Source: an uncultured Opitutaceae bacterium (lineage in GTDB: Bacteria; Verrucomicrobiota; Verrucomicrobiae; Opitutales; Opitutaceae). Taken from it: a DNA stretch of 6,413 nucleotides. Positions 1-6,413 of this stretch are shown piece after piece. The stretch is taken from positions 1 to 6,413 of the forward strand of contig CAMLSH010000228.1 of the NCBI GenBank assembly GCA_946482625.1, in the 5' to 3' direction. The notes under the pieces were generated by a model, which saw only the letters and a program-made list of their open reading frames with translations, was not told where the DNA came from and ran no database searches. How positions within the stretch are numbered: position 1 is the first letter of the stretch; each line of letters opens with the position of its first letter. Both the position numbers and the translations under genes were made by a program.

Positions 1-954
1 GGCGCTGTCGTGAAAGCCGCGATACGCTGCCGCAGTGTCGAGAACGTCCGCATTCGCGGGCGCGGCCTGCTCTACCAAGGCCCGCGTGGGTTTGTGCTGA
101 CCCATTCGAAGAACGTCACGATCGAGGACGTGATCCTGATCAGTCCCCGGCATTATACCCTCTACGGCGGACAGTCGCAGGCGCTCACGATTCGAAACAT
201 CCGCGCCTTCAGCCATCAGGGGAATAGCGATGGCATCGATCTGATGAGCTGCTCGGATGTGCTGGTGGACGGTGTGTTCATGCGCAACTCCGACGACTGC
301 ATCGCGCTCTACGGCCATCGTTGGGATTTCTACGGCGATACTCGCAACGTCACCGTGCGCAACTCCACGCTTTGGGCCGATGTTGCGCATCCAATCCACA
401 TAGGCACGCACGGCGATCCGGCGAATCCCAACGTCATCGAAAATCTCTTGTTCTCGAACATCGACATTCTCGAACACGACGAGCCGCAGCTCGATTACCA
501 AGGCTGCATCAGCATCAACGTGTCCGACGAAAACCTCGCGCGAAACATCCGGTTCGAAGATATCCGCATCGACGATTTCACCGAAGGCCAGCTCGTGAAC
601 CTGCGCGTGACCTACAACAAAAAGTACGCCACCGCCGCCGGCCGCGGTATCGAAAACATCACGTTCAAGAATCTCTCTTACTGCGGCAGCCGCGCGAACA
701 TCTCGATCATCGAGGGCTTCGACGGCGCGCGCGGCATCAGGAATATCGTCTTCGAAAACCTCACGATTAACGACCGGCTGATTTCCTGGCAGATGGAGAA
801 GCCCGCAGGGCATTACACGATTGCGGACATGGCCCGGATCTACGTGGGCCCGCACGTCGAAAGCGTCGAATTTCTGCCTCCCGGCGGCGCGAAGCAGCCG
901 CCTCCGCCGGCCCGTCCCCGTCGTCCGCAGTCGCCACGATCCGATGGGCTCTGA
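1..954 (+). CDS. GH28-like right-handed beta-helix glycoside hydrolase, 5'-truncated by the window
   Basis: The reading frame is open from base 1 (GGC GCT GTC GTG) and ends at TGA 952-954, so the true start lies upstream; the GTG at 10 is probably an internal valine. The 317 visible residues are a run of short beta-helix rungs of the type 'N-V-x-I/V-x-N/D', typical of the pectin-lyase-like fold. Numbering from the first visible codon, GH28-type active-site positions appear in order: N75-S-D77 (NTD motif), D98-D99 (DD motif) and G135-T-H137-G (GHG motif). The fourth GH28 motif, RIK, appears to be S171-I-N173, which argues against ordinary galacturonan as substrate. Family members cleave glycosidic bonds in pectin or related polysaccharides, usually outside the cytoplasm; any signal peptide would be upstream of the window. 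The last 20 or so residues form a Pro/Arg-rich tail outside the helix. The fold is confident, GH28-like membership fairly so, and the substrate is unknown. GH49, GH87 or another beta-helix family is an alternative. Confidence 0.85.
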   Translation, partial: GAVVKAAIRCRSVENVRIRGRGLLYQGPRGFVLTHSKNVTIEDVILISPRHYTLYGGQSQALTIRNIRAFSHQGNSDGIDLMSCSDVLVDGVFMRNSDDCIALYGHRWDFYGDTRNVTVRNSTLWADVAHPIHIGTHGDPANPNVIENLLFSNIDILEHDEPQLDYQGCISINVSDENLARNIRFEDIRIDDFTEGQLVNLRVTYNKKYATAAGRGIENITFKNLSYCGSRANISIIEGFDGARGIRNIVFENLTINDRLISWQMEKPAGHYTIADMARIYVGPHVESVEFLPPGGAKQPPPPARPRRPQSPRSDGL

Positions 955-984
955 AGTCCGGGGCCGCTCATGCGCATTTACGGT

Positions 985-1006
985 TTCGCGGCATCGCGAA
1001 TGCCGC
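985..1006. repeat. Two overlapping inverted repeats between the GH28-like and GH43 genes
   Basis: Bases 985-1000 read TTCGCG-GCAT-CGCGAA, perfect 6-base arms around 4 bases. Bases 988-1006 read GCGGCAT-CGCGA-ATGCCGC, perfect 7-base arms around 5 bases. The two share bases and could not fold at the same time. They lie 30 bases after the upstream stop and about 80 bases before the GH43 start. No T-run follows, so a classical intrinsic terminator is not supported. Possible roles are a regulator operator, a 3'-end stabilising hairpin for the upstream mRNA, or chance in GC-rich DNA. Confidence 0.4.
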
Positions 1007-1015
1007 CCGAGAGAC

Positions 1016-1044
1016 GCAACAGCGCCGAGCGCGTCCGGCATAAT
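1016..1044 (+). promoter_or_regulatory. Weak candidate promoter upstream of the GH43 gene
   Basis: CATAAT at 1039-1044 matches the sigma-70 -10 consensus at five of six positions. It sits in the only AT-rich patch of this gap (TAATTTAAA, 1041-1049), 44 bases before the ATG at 1089. A 17-base spacer puts GCAACA (1016-1021) at -35, matching only three of six. The case rests on the -10 and the local AT-richness. The overlapping inverted repeats at 985-1006 would lie just upstream, a possible activator position. Confidence 0.2.
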
Positions 1045-1088
1045 TTAAACTCGCCAAACCTCTGCCACCGGCTCGCGTAGGTTATCCC

Positions 1089-2939
1089 ATGCATCTCCGA
1101 ATCCCTTCGCTGGCCCGCATCGCCGCTTTCGTCTTCACAGGCGCCACTCTGATCATCGCCGCACCGGCGGCGTCCGACACGGCGTATTTGTTTACCTCGT
1201 TTCGCGGCAATGGCGACGGTCTGCACCTTGCCTACAGCACTGACGGTCGCGAATGGACCGACCTCAACCGCGTGTTTCTCACGCCCGCCGTCGGCTCCAA
1301 ACTCATGCGCGATCCGCATATTCTCCTCGGTGCCGACGGCCAGTATCACATGGTGTGGACCAGCGGCTGGAGCGACACCGGTATTGGTTATGCCACGTCG
1401 AAGAACCTCACCGAATGGTCGGAGCAGAAATATCTTCCGCTGATGGAAAAAATCCCCGGCACGCAAACCTGCTGGGCACCTGAGCTTTTCTACGACGACG
1501 AAACTAAAAACTACATCATCATGTGGTCGTCCGCCGTTCCCGTTGCGGGCTCGGAGACGCCCCGGCATCGCGCCTACTATTCGCTGACGCGCGATTTCCA
1601 GGCGTTCACGGAGCCGAAAGTTTTGTTCGACCCGGGTTTCAACAACATCGACACGACGATGCTCCGCGTCGGCGCGAAATTCGTCATCGTGCTGAAGGAG
1701 ACCGACGATCAGCCCGCGAAGAAATGGGGCACGGTCCACGCCGCCATCGCCGACAAACCGCTCGGCCCTTACACGCTTCTGCCCGACCCGCCGCTGGTGA
1801 ATCGACGCGCCGAGGGTCCCGCGCTCATCACCGTCGAAGGGAAAACGCTCCTCTACGTCGATTTCTACGCGGACCGCCGTTATGGCGTTTACGAAACCAC
1901 CGATTGGAAAACCTGGACCGACGTGACGTCCTCCACGGCGGTCGTTTGGGGCCAGCGCCACGGCAGCCTCTTGTCTGTGCCCGCCGATGTGCTCGCCGGA
2001 CTGCACGCTTACGAAGCGAAAGGCGCCGCCAGCGTTCCGAAACCCATCCTGGACGGTTACACCGCCGATCCGGCGATCCGTGTTTTTGGCGACACCTATT
2101 ACATTTATCCTACCTCGGATAGACCGTACTGGAACACCACCGAGTTCGCCGTCTGGTCCTCGAAGAATCTCGTGGAGTGGAAAAAGGAAGGCGTGATCCT
2201 CGATATCGCCAAGGACTTGGGGTGGGCCAACAACAAAGCTTGGGCGCCCGACTGCATCGAGCGCGACGGGAAATACTACTTCTATTTTTGCGCGAACCAT
2301 AACATCGGCGTCGCGGTCGGCGACAGCCCGACCGGCCCCTTCAAGGACGCGCTCGGCCGGCCGCTGATCGAAGACGCGAAGATAAAAACCTTCAGCATCG
2401 ATCCCCACGCGTTCATCGACGACGACGGACAAGCCTACCTCTACTTCGGCAACGGCACGCCGACCGTCTATAAACTCAATCGCGACATGGTTTCTCTCGA
2501 TGGCCCGCCGGTCGAATTTCGGCTCAAAGAATTCAGAGAAGGCACCGTCGTCTTCAAACGTGCGGGCAAGTACTACTTCATGTGGTCCATCGACGATGCG
2601 CGAAACCCTGACTATCGCGTGGGCTGGGGCGTTTCCGATTCTCCTTACGGACCGATCGTGTCGCCCGAAAAGGACTTCATCGTGCTCCGCCAGAACGGCG
2701 CCGCCGTCGCCACCGCCCACCACAGCGTCGTCAATGTCCCCGGTACGGATCGCTGGTACGTCGCCTATCACCGCCACGCCGTTCCTGGCGGCAGTGGCTA
2801 CAAGCGCGAAACCTGTCTCGTGCGCATGGAGTTCAACGACGATGGATCTATCAAGCCGATGGACCCGCTTACCGCGCCGTTTAAGCCCGGCGACCGTGGC
2901 GAACCACTCGCCGACGGCCGTGCCGCTCGTGTGCATTGA
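1089..2939 (+). CDS. Secreted tandem GH43-type glycoside hydrolase (two five-bladed propeller domains)
   Basis: The 616-residue protein starts at ATG 1089, chosen because it begins a good signal peptide: Arg near the N-terminus, a hydrophobic core at about 11-24, and small residues APAAS at 25-29 as likely cleavage region. A weak TAGG (1078-1081) lies 7 bases upstream of the start. Export suggests action on extracellular or periplasmic glycan. The first domain (about 31-310) has R-D75-P-H-I, WAPE (129-132), N-N-I-D188 and A-E242-G-P. The second (about 318-600) has A-D327-P-A-I, WAPD (385-388), S-I-D438-P-H, R-E484-G-T and the AHHS motif at 543-546. In GH43 these three acids are general base, pKa modulator and general acid; the family includes arabinofuranosidases, xylosidases and galactosidases acting with inversion. 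The second domain is the clearer GH43 match, while the first is more divergent. A usual GH43 catalytic domain is about 300 residues, so the length fits two copies. Substrate cannot be assigned. The GH28-like gene upstream suggests cooperation on a pectic or hemicellulosic side chain. Confidence 0.88.
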   Translation: MHLRIPSLARIAAFVFTGATLIIAAPAASDTAYLFTSFRGNGDGLHLAYSTDGREWTDLNRVFLTPAVGSKLMRDPHILLGADGQYHMVWTSGWSDTGIGYATSKNLTEWSEQKYLPLMEKIPGTQTCWAPELFYDDETKNYIIMWSSAVPVAGSETPRHRAYYSLTRDFQAFTEPKVLFDPGFNNIDTTMLRVGAKFVIVLKETDDQPAKKWGTVHAAIADKPLGPYTLLPDPPLVNRRAEGPALITVEGKTLLYVDFYADRRYGVYETTDWKTWTDVTSSTAVVWGQRHGSLLSVPADVLAGLHAYEAKGAASVPKPILDGYTADPAIRVFGDTYYIYPTSDRPYWNTTEFAVWSSKNLVEWKKEGVILDIAKDLGWANNKAWAPDCIERDGKYYFYFCANHNIGVAVGDSPTGPFKDALGRPLIEDAKIKTFSIDPHAFIDDDGQAYLYFGNGTPTVYKLNRDMVSLDGPPVEFRLKEFREGTVVFKRAGKYYFMWSIDDARNPDYRVGWGVSDSPYGPIVSPEKDFIVLRQNGAAVATAHHSVVNVPGTDRWYVAYHRHAVPGGSGYKRETCLVRMEFNDDGSIKPMDPLTAPFKPGDRGEPLADGRAARVH

Positions 2940-3181
2940 GGCGTGTGCCAAACCACCACGACTGCGTGGAGTGCGCCCAAGCTCCGGTAGTTGGCCGGTG
3001 AGTGCGACCGAGCAGGATTAAACGCCGCGCGTGGCGCCCCAGCAAAGCTCGGACTGGGTCAAAATGCAGTGGACGGCTAGATCTTATCCGGAGCTGGTGA
3101 TTGCTAGTTCGTGACAAGGGTGGTTTTGTGACGAATGACAGGTTTCCGGTACGCGTATTCACATTTCAATGAAGGCCTTGG
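2940..3181. other. Intergenic gap with no supported gene
   Basis: This 242-base stretch separates the secreted GH43 gene from the GT4 gene. Reading frames through it are short or are tails of shadow frames. Only weak hairpins are visible: CCACG-ACTG-CGTGG at 2956-2969 and CGCCG-CGCG-TGGCG at 3023-3036, neither followed by a T-run, so no terminator is called. GTGACA at 3111-3116 resembles a -35 box (five of six) but no credible -10 lies 16-18 bases downstream. A promoter for the GT4 gene is expected somewhere here because the gap is long and the upstream gene has a different cellular role. Confidence 0.6.
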
Positions 3182-3184
3182 TTG
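3171..3184 (+). promoter_or_regulatory. Shine-Dalgarno that fixes a TTG start codon
   Basis: GAAGG at 3171-3175 lies 6 bases before TTG at 3182-3184. The frame has an in-frame TGA at 3170-3172, so no earlier start is possible. The TTG is the only start codon before the conserved beginning of the GT4 fold (RIAFIGGYSP). The nearby ATG at 3169 is in another frame. Confidence 0.75.
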
Positions 3185-5467
3185 AGCGACACTCTTACGC
3201 AGGGACGGATCGCTTTCATCGGCGGCTATTCGCCCAGACAGTGTGGCATTGCCACCTTCACCCACGACCTCTGTGAGGCCGTGGCAGCGGCTATGCCGTC
3301 CGCCCAGTGTTACGCAGGCGCGGTGAACGACCGGGTGGAGGGATATAAATATCCTCCCCGCGTCCGCTTCGAGATGCTGGAGAAGGATCTCGATTCTTAC
3401 CGCCGCGCGGCGGACTTCCTGAACTTCAACAACGCCGACGTTCTTTGCGTGCAGCATGAGTTCGGGATTTTTGGCGGACCTGCCGGCAGCCATCTGCTGG
3501 CGCTGCTCAAAGAGGTGCGCATGCCGGTCGTCACCACCTTGCATACCGTGCTTCGCGATCCGAACCCGGCTCAACGCGCGGTGATGAAGGAACTGGTTCT
3601 GCGAAGTGATCGTCTGGTGGTGATGGCGCAAAAGGGCGCGGAGATTTTGCGGGATACGTATGCGGTGCCCGATTCGAAGGTGGATGTGATTCCGCACGGC
3701 ATTCCCAATATTCCGTTTTCAGACTCGCGGTTGTCCAAGGCGCAGTTTGGCGTGGAGGGGCGCACGGTCTTGCTCACCTTCGGCCTGCTGGGGCCGGGGA
3801 AGGGGATTGAGTATGCGATCGAGGCTCTGCCGGAAATCGTGCGTGCGCATCCCAACGTCGTCTATCTGATCCTCGGCGCCACGCATCCCCATCTGGTCGC
3901 ACGTGAGGGTGAACGCTACCGGCTGAGCTTGGAGCGGCTCGCTGAGGAGCGAGGCGTGAAAGACCACGTCATTTTCTACAATCGTTTCGTTTCCCTCGAC
4001 GATCTCACCGAGTTCATCGGGGCCACGGACATTTATGTGACGCCCTATCTCAACGAGGCGCAGATCACCTCAGGAACCCTAGCGTATGTTTTCGGAGCCG
4101 GGAAAGCTGTTGTGTCCACGCCGTACTGGCACGCGCAGGAGCTGCTCGCCGATGGCCGGGGCATCCTCGTGCCGTTTCGCAATCCCGCCGCCATCGCCGC
4201 GGGCGTGTGCGAATTTCTCGATCATCCGGAGCGTCTGGAAAGGACACGACATGACGCGTATCAGTTGGGCCGTGACATGATCTGGCCGGCGGTGGCGCAG
4301 CGTTACGTGGAGTCGTTTCAACGCGCTCGCATCGACCGCCGCGCGCAACCGCGCACGGCTTTCGCGGGATGGACGCTGGCCAGCCGTCCTTACGAGCTTC
4401 CGCCGCTCCGTCTCGACCACCTCGTGCGCATGAGCGACGGCACCGGGATTTTTCAACACGCGCTGTTTAACGTGCCCAATTTTCACGAAGGTTACTGCAC
4501 GGATGACAACGCCCGCGCGTTCATCCTCTGCAATCTCCTCGATGAGCTGGGTAACGAACCGCATGTCGAAAAGTTAAACGATCTGGCGACGACTTATCTC
4601 GCGTTCCTCGCCGCGGCGTTGAATCGCAACACGGGACGCTTCCGCAATTTCATGAGCCACGGCCGCCAGTGGCTGGAGGACGCGGGGAGCGAGGATAGTC
4701 ACGGCCGTGCCTTGTGGGCGCTCGGCTCGGGAGCCGGCCGCTCACGAAACGAAGGACGTCGTCGTTTGTCCGCCCAGCTCTTCGACAACGCGGTGCCGGG
4801 CGTGGAGGCATTCACATCGCCGCGCGCGTGGGCATTCGCGTTGATCGGAGTTCACGATTATCTGCGGGAGTTTCCCAACAACGATCAGGCGCGCGCACTT
4901 CGCGTCGCACTCACCCGGAAGCTCGTGCAACGTTGGAAGGATTGCGCGACCGAGAACTGGCCATGGTTCGAAGAATGCGCGACGTATGACAACGCGCGCC
5001 TTTCCCAGGCGTTGATCCTGAGCGGTCGCTGGATGCCGGATACAGAGGCGCTGGAGATCGGGCTGAAATCATTGAGCTGGCTCGCGTCCATTCAGAAAAC
5101 GCAGGCCGGTCATTTCCGCCCGATCGGGAGCGATGGGTTTTACGTGCGCGACGGTGCGCGCGCCGATTTCGATCAGCAACCGGTCGAAGCGCTCGCCATG
5201 GTTTCGGCCTGTCTGGAGGCATTTCGCGTCACCAAAAATGTCGTGTGGTCGCGCGAGGCGAAACGCGCTTTCGAGTGGTTTCTCGGACGCAACGATCTCG
5301 GTCTCCCGCTCTACGATCACAGCAATGGCGGCTGCAGCGACGGTCTCCACAAAGACCGCGTTAACGAAAACCAAGGCGCCGAGTCGTCGTTGGCCTTTCA
5401 CCTTTCTCTGGCGGAAATGAATCACGCCGAGAGTCCGACTGCCCATCCGTTTGCGGCCACCCCATGA
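3182..5467 (+). CDS. GT4-family glycosyltransferase fused to a C-terminal alpha/alpha-toroid-like domain
   Basis: The 761-residue protein starts at TTG 3182. No signal peptide or membrane segment is seen, so it is probably cytoplasmic. Residues 9-380 form a GT-B, GT4-type transferase: a glycine-containing acceptor loop (SPRQCGIATFTHDL, 17-30), QHEFGIFGG (91-99), TTLHTVL (118-124), VIPHGIP (169-175), the donor-side GLLGPGKGIEYAIEALP (201-217, K207 likely near the nucleotide-sugar phosphates) and NEAQITSGTLAYVFGAGKAVVST (from 291). The usual GT4 EX7E pair is incomplete: E292 is present but no Glu follows eight residues later. Residues about 405-745 are a helical repeat resembling six-hairpin glycosidase-like toroids, with motifs FHEGYCTDDNAR (434-445), SHGRALWALG (506-515), ENWPWFEECATYDNAR (591-606), FDQQPVEALA (663-672) and VNENQGAESSLAFH (727-740). 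Family knowledge supports a retaining transfer from a nucleotide sugar, but neither donor nor acceptor can be named. It shares an ATGA overlap with the GH130-related gene downstream, so the two are very likely co-translated and work in one pathway. Confidence 0.88.
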   Translation: MSDTLTQGRIAFIGGYSPRQCGIATFTHDLCEAVAAAMPSAQCYAGAVNDRVEGYKYPPRVRFEMLEKDLDSYRRAADFLNFNNADVLCVQHEFGIFGGPAGSHLLALLKEVRMPVVTTLHTVLRDPNPAQRAVMKELVLRSDRLVVMAQKGAEILRDTYAVPDSKVDVIPHGIPNIPFSDSRLSKAQFGVEGRTVLLTFGLLGPGKGIEYAIEALPEIVRAHPNVVYLILGATHPHLVAREGERYRLSLERLAEERGVKDHVIFYNRFVSLDDLTEFIGATDIYVTPYLNEAQITSGTLAYVFGAGKAVVSTPYWHAQELLADGRGILVPFRNPAAIAAGVCEFLDHPERLERTRHDAYQLGRDMIWPAVAQRYVESFQRARIDRRAQPRTAFAGWTLASRPYELPPLRLDHLVRMSDGTGIFQHALFNVPNFHEGYCTDDNARAFILCNLLDELGNEPHVEKLNDLATTYLAFLAAALNRNTGRFRNFMSHGRQWLEDAGSEDSHGRALWALGSGAGRSRNEGRRRLSAQLFDNAVPGVEAFTSPRAWAFALIGVHDYLREFPNNDQARALRVALTRKLVQRWKDCATENWPWFEECATYDNARLSQALILSGRWMPDTEALEIGLKSLSWLASIQKTQAGHFRPIGSDGFYVRDGARADFDQQPVEALAMVSACLEAFRVTKNVVWSREAKRAFEWFLGRNDLGLPLYDHSNGGCSDGLHKDRVNENQGAESSLAFHLSLAEMNHAESPTAHPFAATP

Positions 5468-6413
5468 GCCCCTTCTCCGTCCGTCGCCATGAAATCGCTC
5501 TCTTACCCGACAGCGCACGCGTCATCATCCGCCCGTTCATCCCGTCCAACGTCGATCGTCTGACCGCGGTCATCGCGCGTGCGCTTGCGCTGACGGAGGA
5601 TGAGGTCGTGGAGGAAATGCAACGGGTGCACCAGAACTTCGATTCCCGGCATCTCGATATCGAAACGCCGTTGCTGGAGCACTACGCGAAGGTGCGAAAG
5701 CACGTGGACGCTCCGAGGCCGCTCTCACGGGCGCGCGAGCTGTTGATCGGGGCGCTGTTCTCCAGCGAATACGCGTTGGAATCGGCCGCGCTGTTTAATC
5801 CCTCCATCGTGCCGCATCCGGATCAAACCGGCATCGCCGAGGGAGGGCTGCGGTTCATCATGAGTCTGCGAGCCACCGGCGAGGGGCATATTTCTTCCAT
5901 CGAGTTCCGCGAGGGCGTCATCTCTCCGGGCGGCGATATCGGTTTCACCGAGGTCTCTCGCTTCGTGACTATGCCGCAGATCGTGCCCAATCCGAGCTAT
6001 CAGAAGAAAAGTTTCATCACGAAGTTACAGGAGATGGGTTTCGAAAACGACTGCGCCACCGCGGTCATGGCGCCGCTCGATGCACAATTTACCCGCAGCG
6101 ATCTAAGTATCAGTATTGCCAGGACGCGCCACGAAGCCTTGCCGGCCACACATGAGTTTTCCCGAACGCTGGAGTGCATCAAGTGGCTGGCGGATTCCAA
6201 CTACGAGCTGCGTTTCTCGCCGAAGATCCTGCTCAGCGAACGCATCATTTTCCCGGTGTCGGCCAACGAGAGCAACGGCATCGAGGACGCGCGTTTTGTG
6301 CGTTTCACCGAGGACGATGGCACTGTCACCTACTGCGCGACCTATACGGCCTACAACGGCCGGGTCATTCTTCCTCAGCTGATCGAGACGCAGGATTTTC
6401 TCCACTTTCGCGT
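5464..6413 (+). CDS. GH130-related glycosidase/phosphorylase with a long N-terminal extension, 3'-truncated by the window
   Basis: ATG 5464 overlaps the GT4 stop (ATGA, 5464-5467). No clear Shine-Dalgarno precedes it, which fits translational coupling. The frame stays open to the window end, showing 316 codons plus two bases. The GH130 signature appears at about 250-316: LRFSPKILLSERIIFP, then NGIEDARFVRF (271-281) and TYTAYNG (293-299). D275 in the 'EDAR' motif aligns with the catalytic proton-donor Asp of GH130 enzymes, whose usual motif is 'EDPR'. GH130 members are five-bladed propellers that phosphorolyse or hydrolyse mannosides such as mannosyl-glucose and beta-1,4- or beta-1,2-mannooligosaccharides. 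The first 250 or so residues are not part of a standard GH130 domain: a helical segment (about 28-110, with VDRLTAVIARALALTEDEVVEEM) and a probable alpha/beta part including GGLRFIMSLRATGEGHISSIEFREG (127-151). No signal peptide is seen, so it is probably cytoplasmic. Most of the propeller and its phosphate-binding residues lie beyond the window, so phosphorylase and hydrolase cannot be told apart. Confidence 0.85.
   Translation, partial: MSPFSVRRHEIALLPDSARVIIRPFIPSNVDRLTAVIARALALTEDEVVEEMQRVHQNFDSRHLDIETPLLEHYAKVRKHVDAPRPLSRARELLIGALFSSEYALESAALFNPSIVPHPDQTGIAEGGLRFIMSLRATGEGHISSIEFREGVISPGGDIGFTEVSRFVTMPQIVPNPSYQKKSFITKLQEMGFENDCATAVMAPLDAQFTRSDLSISIARTRHEALPATHEFSRTLECIKWLADSNYELRFSPKILLSERIIFPVSANESNGIEDARFVRFTEDDGTVTYCATYTAYNGRVILPQLIETQDFLHFR

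Noticed and set aside
321..770. Open frame on the + strand within the GH28-like gene
   Set aside because: Its translation is Arg/His-rich low-complexity sequence, a typical out-of-frame shadow of the beta-helix gene.
978..2951. A 657-codon open frame on the - strand covering the whole GH43 gene
   Set aside because: It is exactly antisense to a clear GH43 gene with signal peptide and catalytic motifs. Its translation is Arg/Val/Gly/Asp-rich without recognisable motifs, as expected from the complementary strand of GC-rich coding DNA.
3023..3036. Short hairpin CGCCG-CGCG-TGGCG as a terminator for the GH43 gene
   Set aside because: The stem is five pairs including a G-T wobble, lies 84 bases after the stop and has no T-run.
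2980..3095. Perfect 8-base inverted repeat AGCTCCGG (2980-2987) and CCGGAGCT (3088-3095)
   Set aside because: The arms are 100 bases apart and one such 8-base match is likely by chance in a 242-base GC-rich gap; no T-run or other element supports it.
3111..3142. Direct repeats of GTGAC/TGACA (GTGACAAGG at 3111, GTGACGAATGACAGG at 3128) as an operator or -35 cluster
   Set aside because: The units are 5-6 bases, irregularly spaced, and not backed by a -10 element; too short to separate from chance.
3337..3357. Near-palindrome GGATAT-AA-ATATCC with flanking GGA/TCC, including a TATAAA-like core
   Set aside because: It lies inside the GT4 coding sequence, where it encodes EGYKYPP in a normal part of the domain. 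No start codon is suitably placed after the GGAGG, so an internal promoter or ribosome site is not supported.

Overview
The window reads as a high-GC (about 60% by eye) bacterial chromosome segment with all genes on the + strand. It carries carbohydrate-active enzymes in two blocks. The mix of a GH28-like beta-helix protein, a secreted tandem GH43 protein and a GT4/GH130-type pair recalls polysaccharide-degrading Verrucomicrobiota (Opitutales-like) or similar Gram-negative glycan specialists. That taxonomic guess is inference with low confidence, since no marker gene is present.

Block 1 (1-2939) is extracellular or periplasmic glycan breakdown. The window opens inside a right-handed beta-helix protein of the GH28 (polygalacturonase-like) superfamily, of which 317 codons and the stop are visible. 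After a 134-base gap with two overlapping inverted repeats comes a complete 616-residue protein. It has a signal peptide and two consecutive GH43-type five-bladed propeller domains, each keeping a plausible Asp/Asp/Glu triad. The two proteins could act on the same plant or algal side-chain glycan.

A 242-base gap (2940-3181) holds no convincing gene, promoter or terminator apart from the ribosome binding site of the next gene.

Block 2 (3182-6413) looks cytoplasmic. A 761-residue protein fuses an N-terminal GT4 glycosyltransferase to a C-terminal helical, alpha/alpha-toroid-like domain. It begins at a TTG codon with a good Shine-Dalgarno. Its stop overlaps by four bases (ATGA) the start of a GH130-related gene that runs off the window end, with 316 codons visible. 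That protein has about 250 residues ahead of the recognisable GH130 propeller motif. Tight coupling of a glycosyltransferase to a phosphorylase-family enzyme suggests one pathway that builds, remodels or recycles an oligosaccharide, possibly mannose-containing. The product is unknown, and this is the most interesting part of the window.
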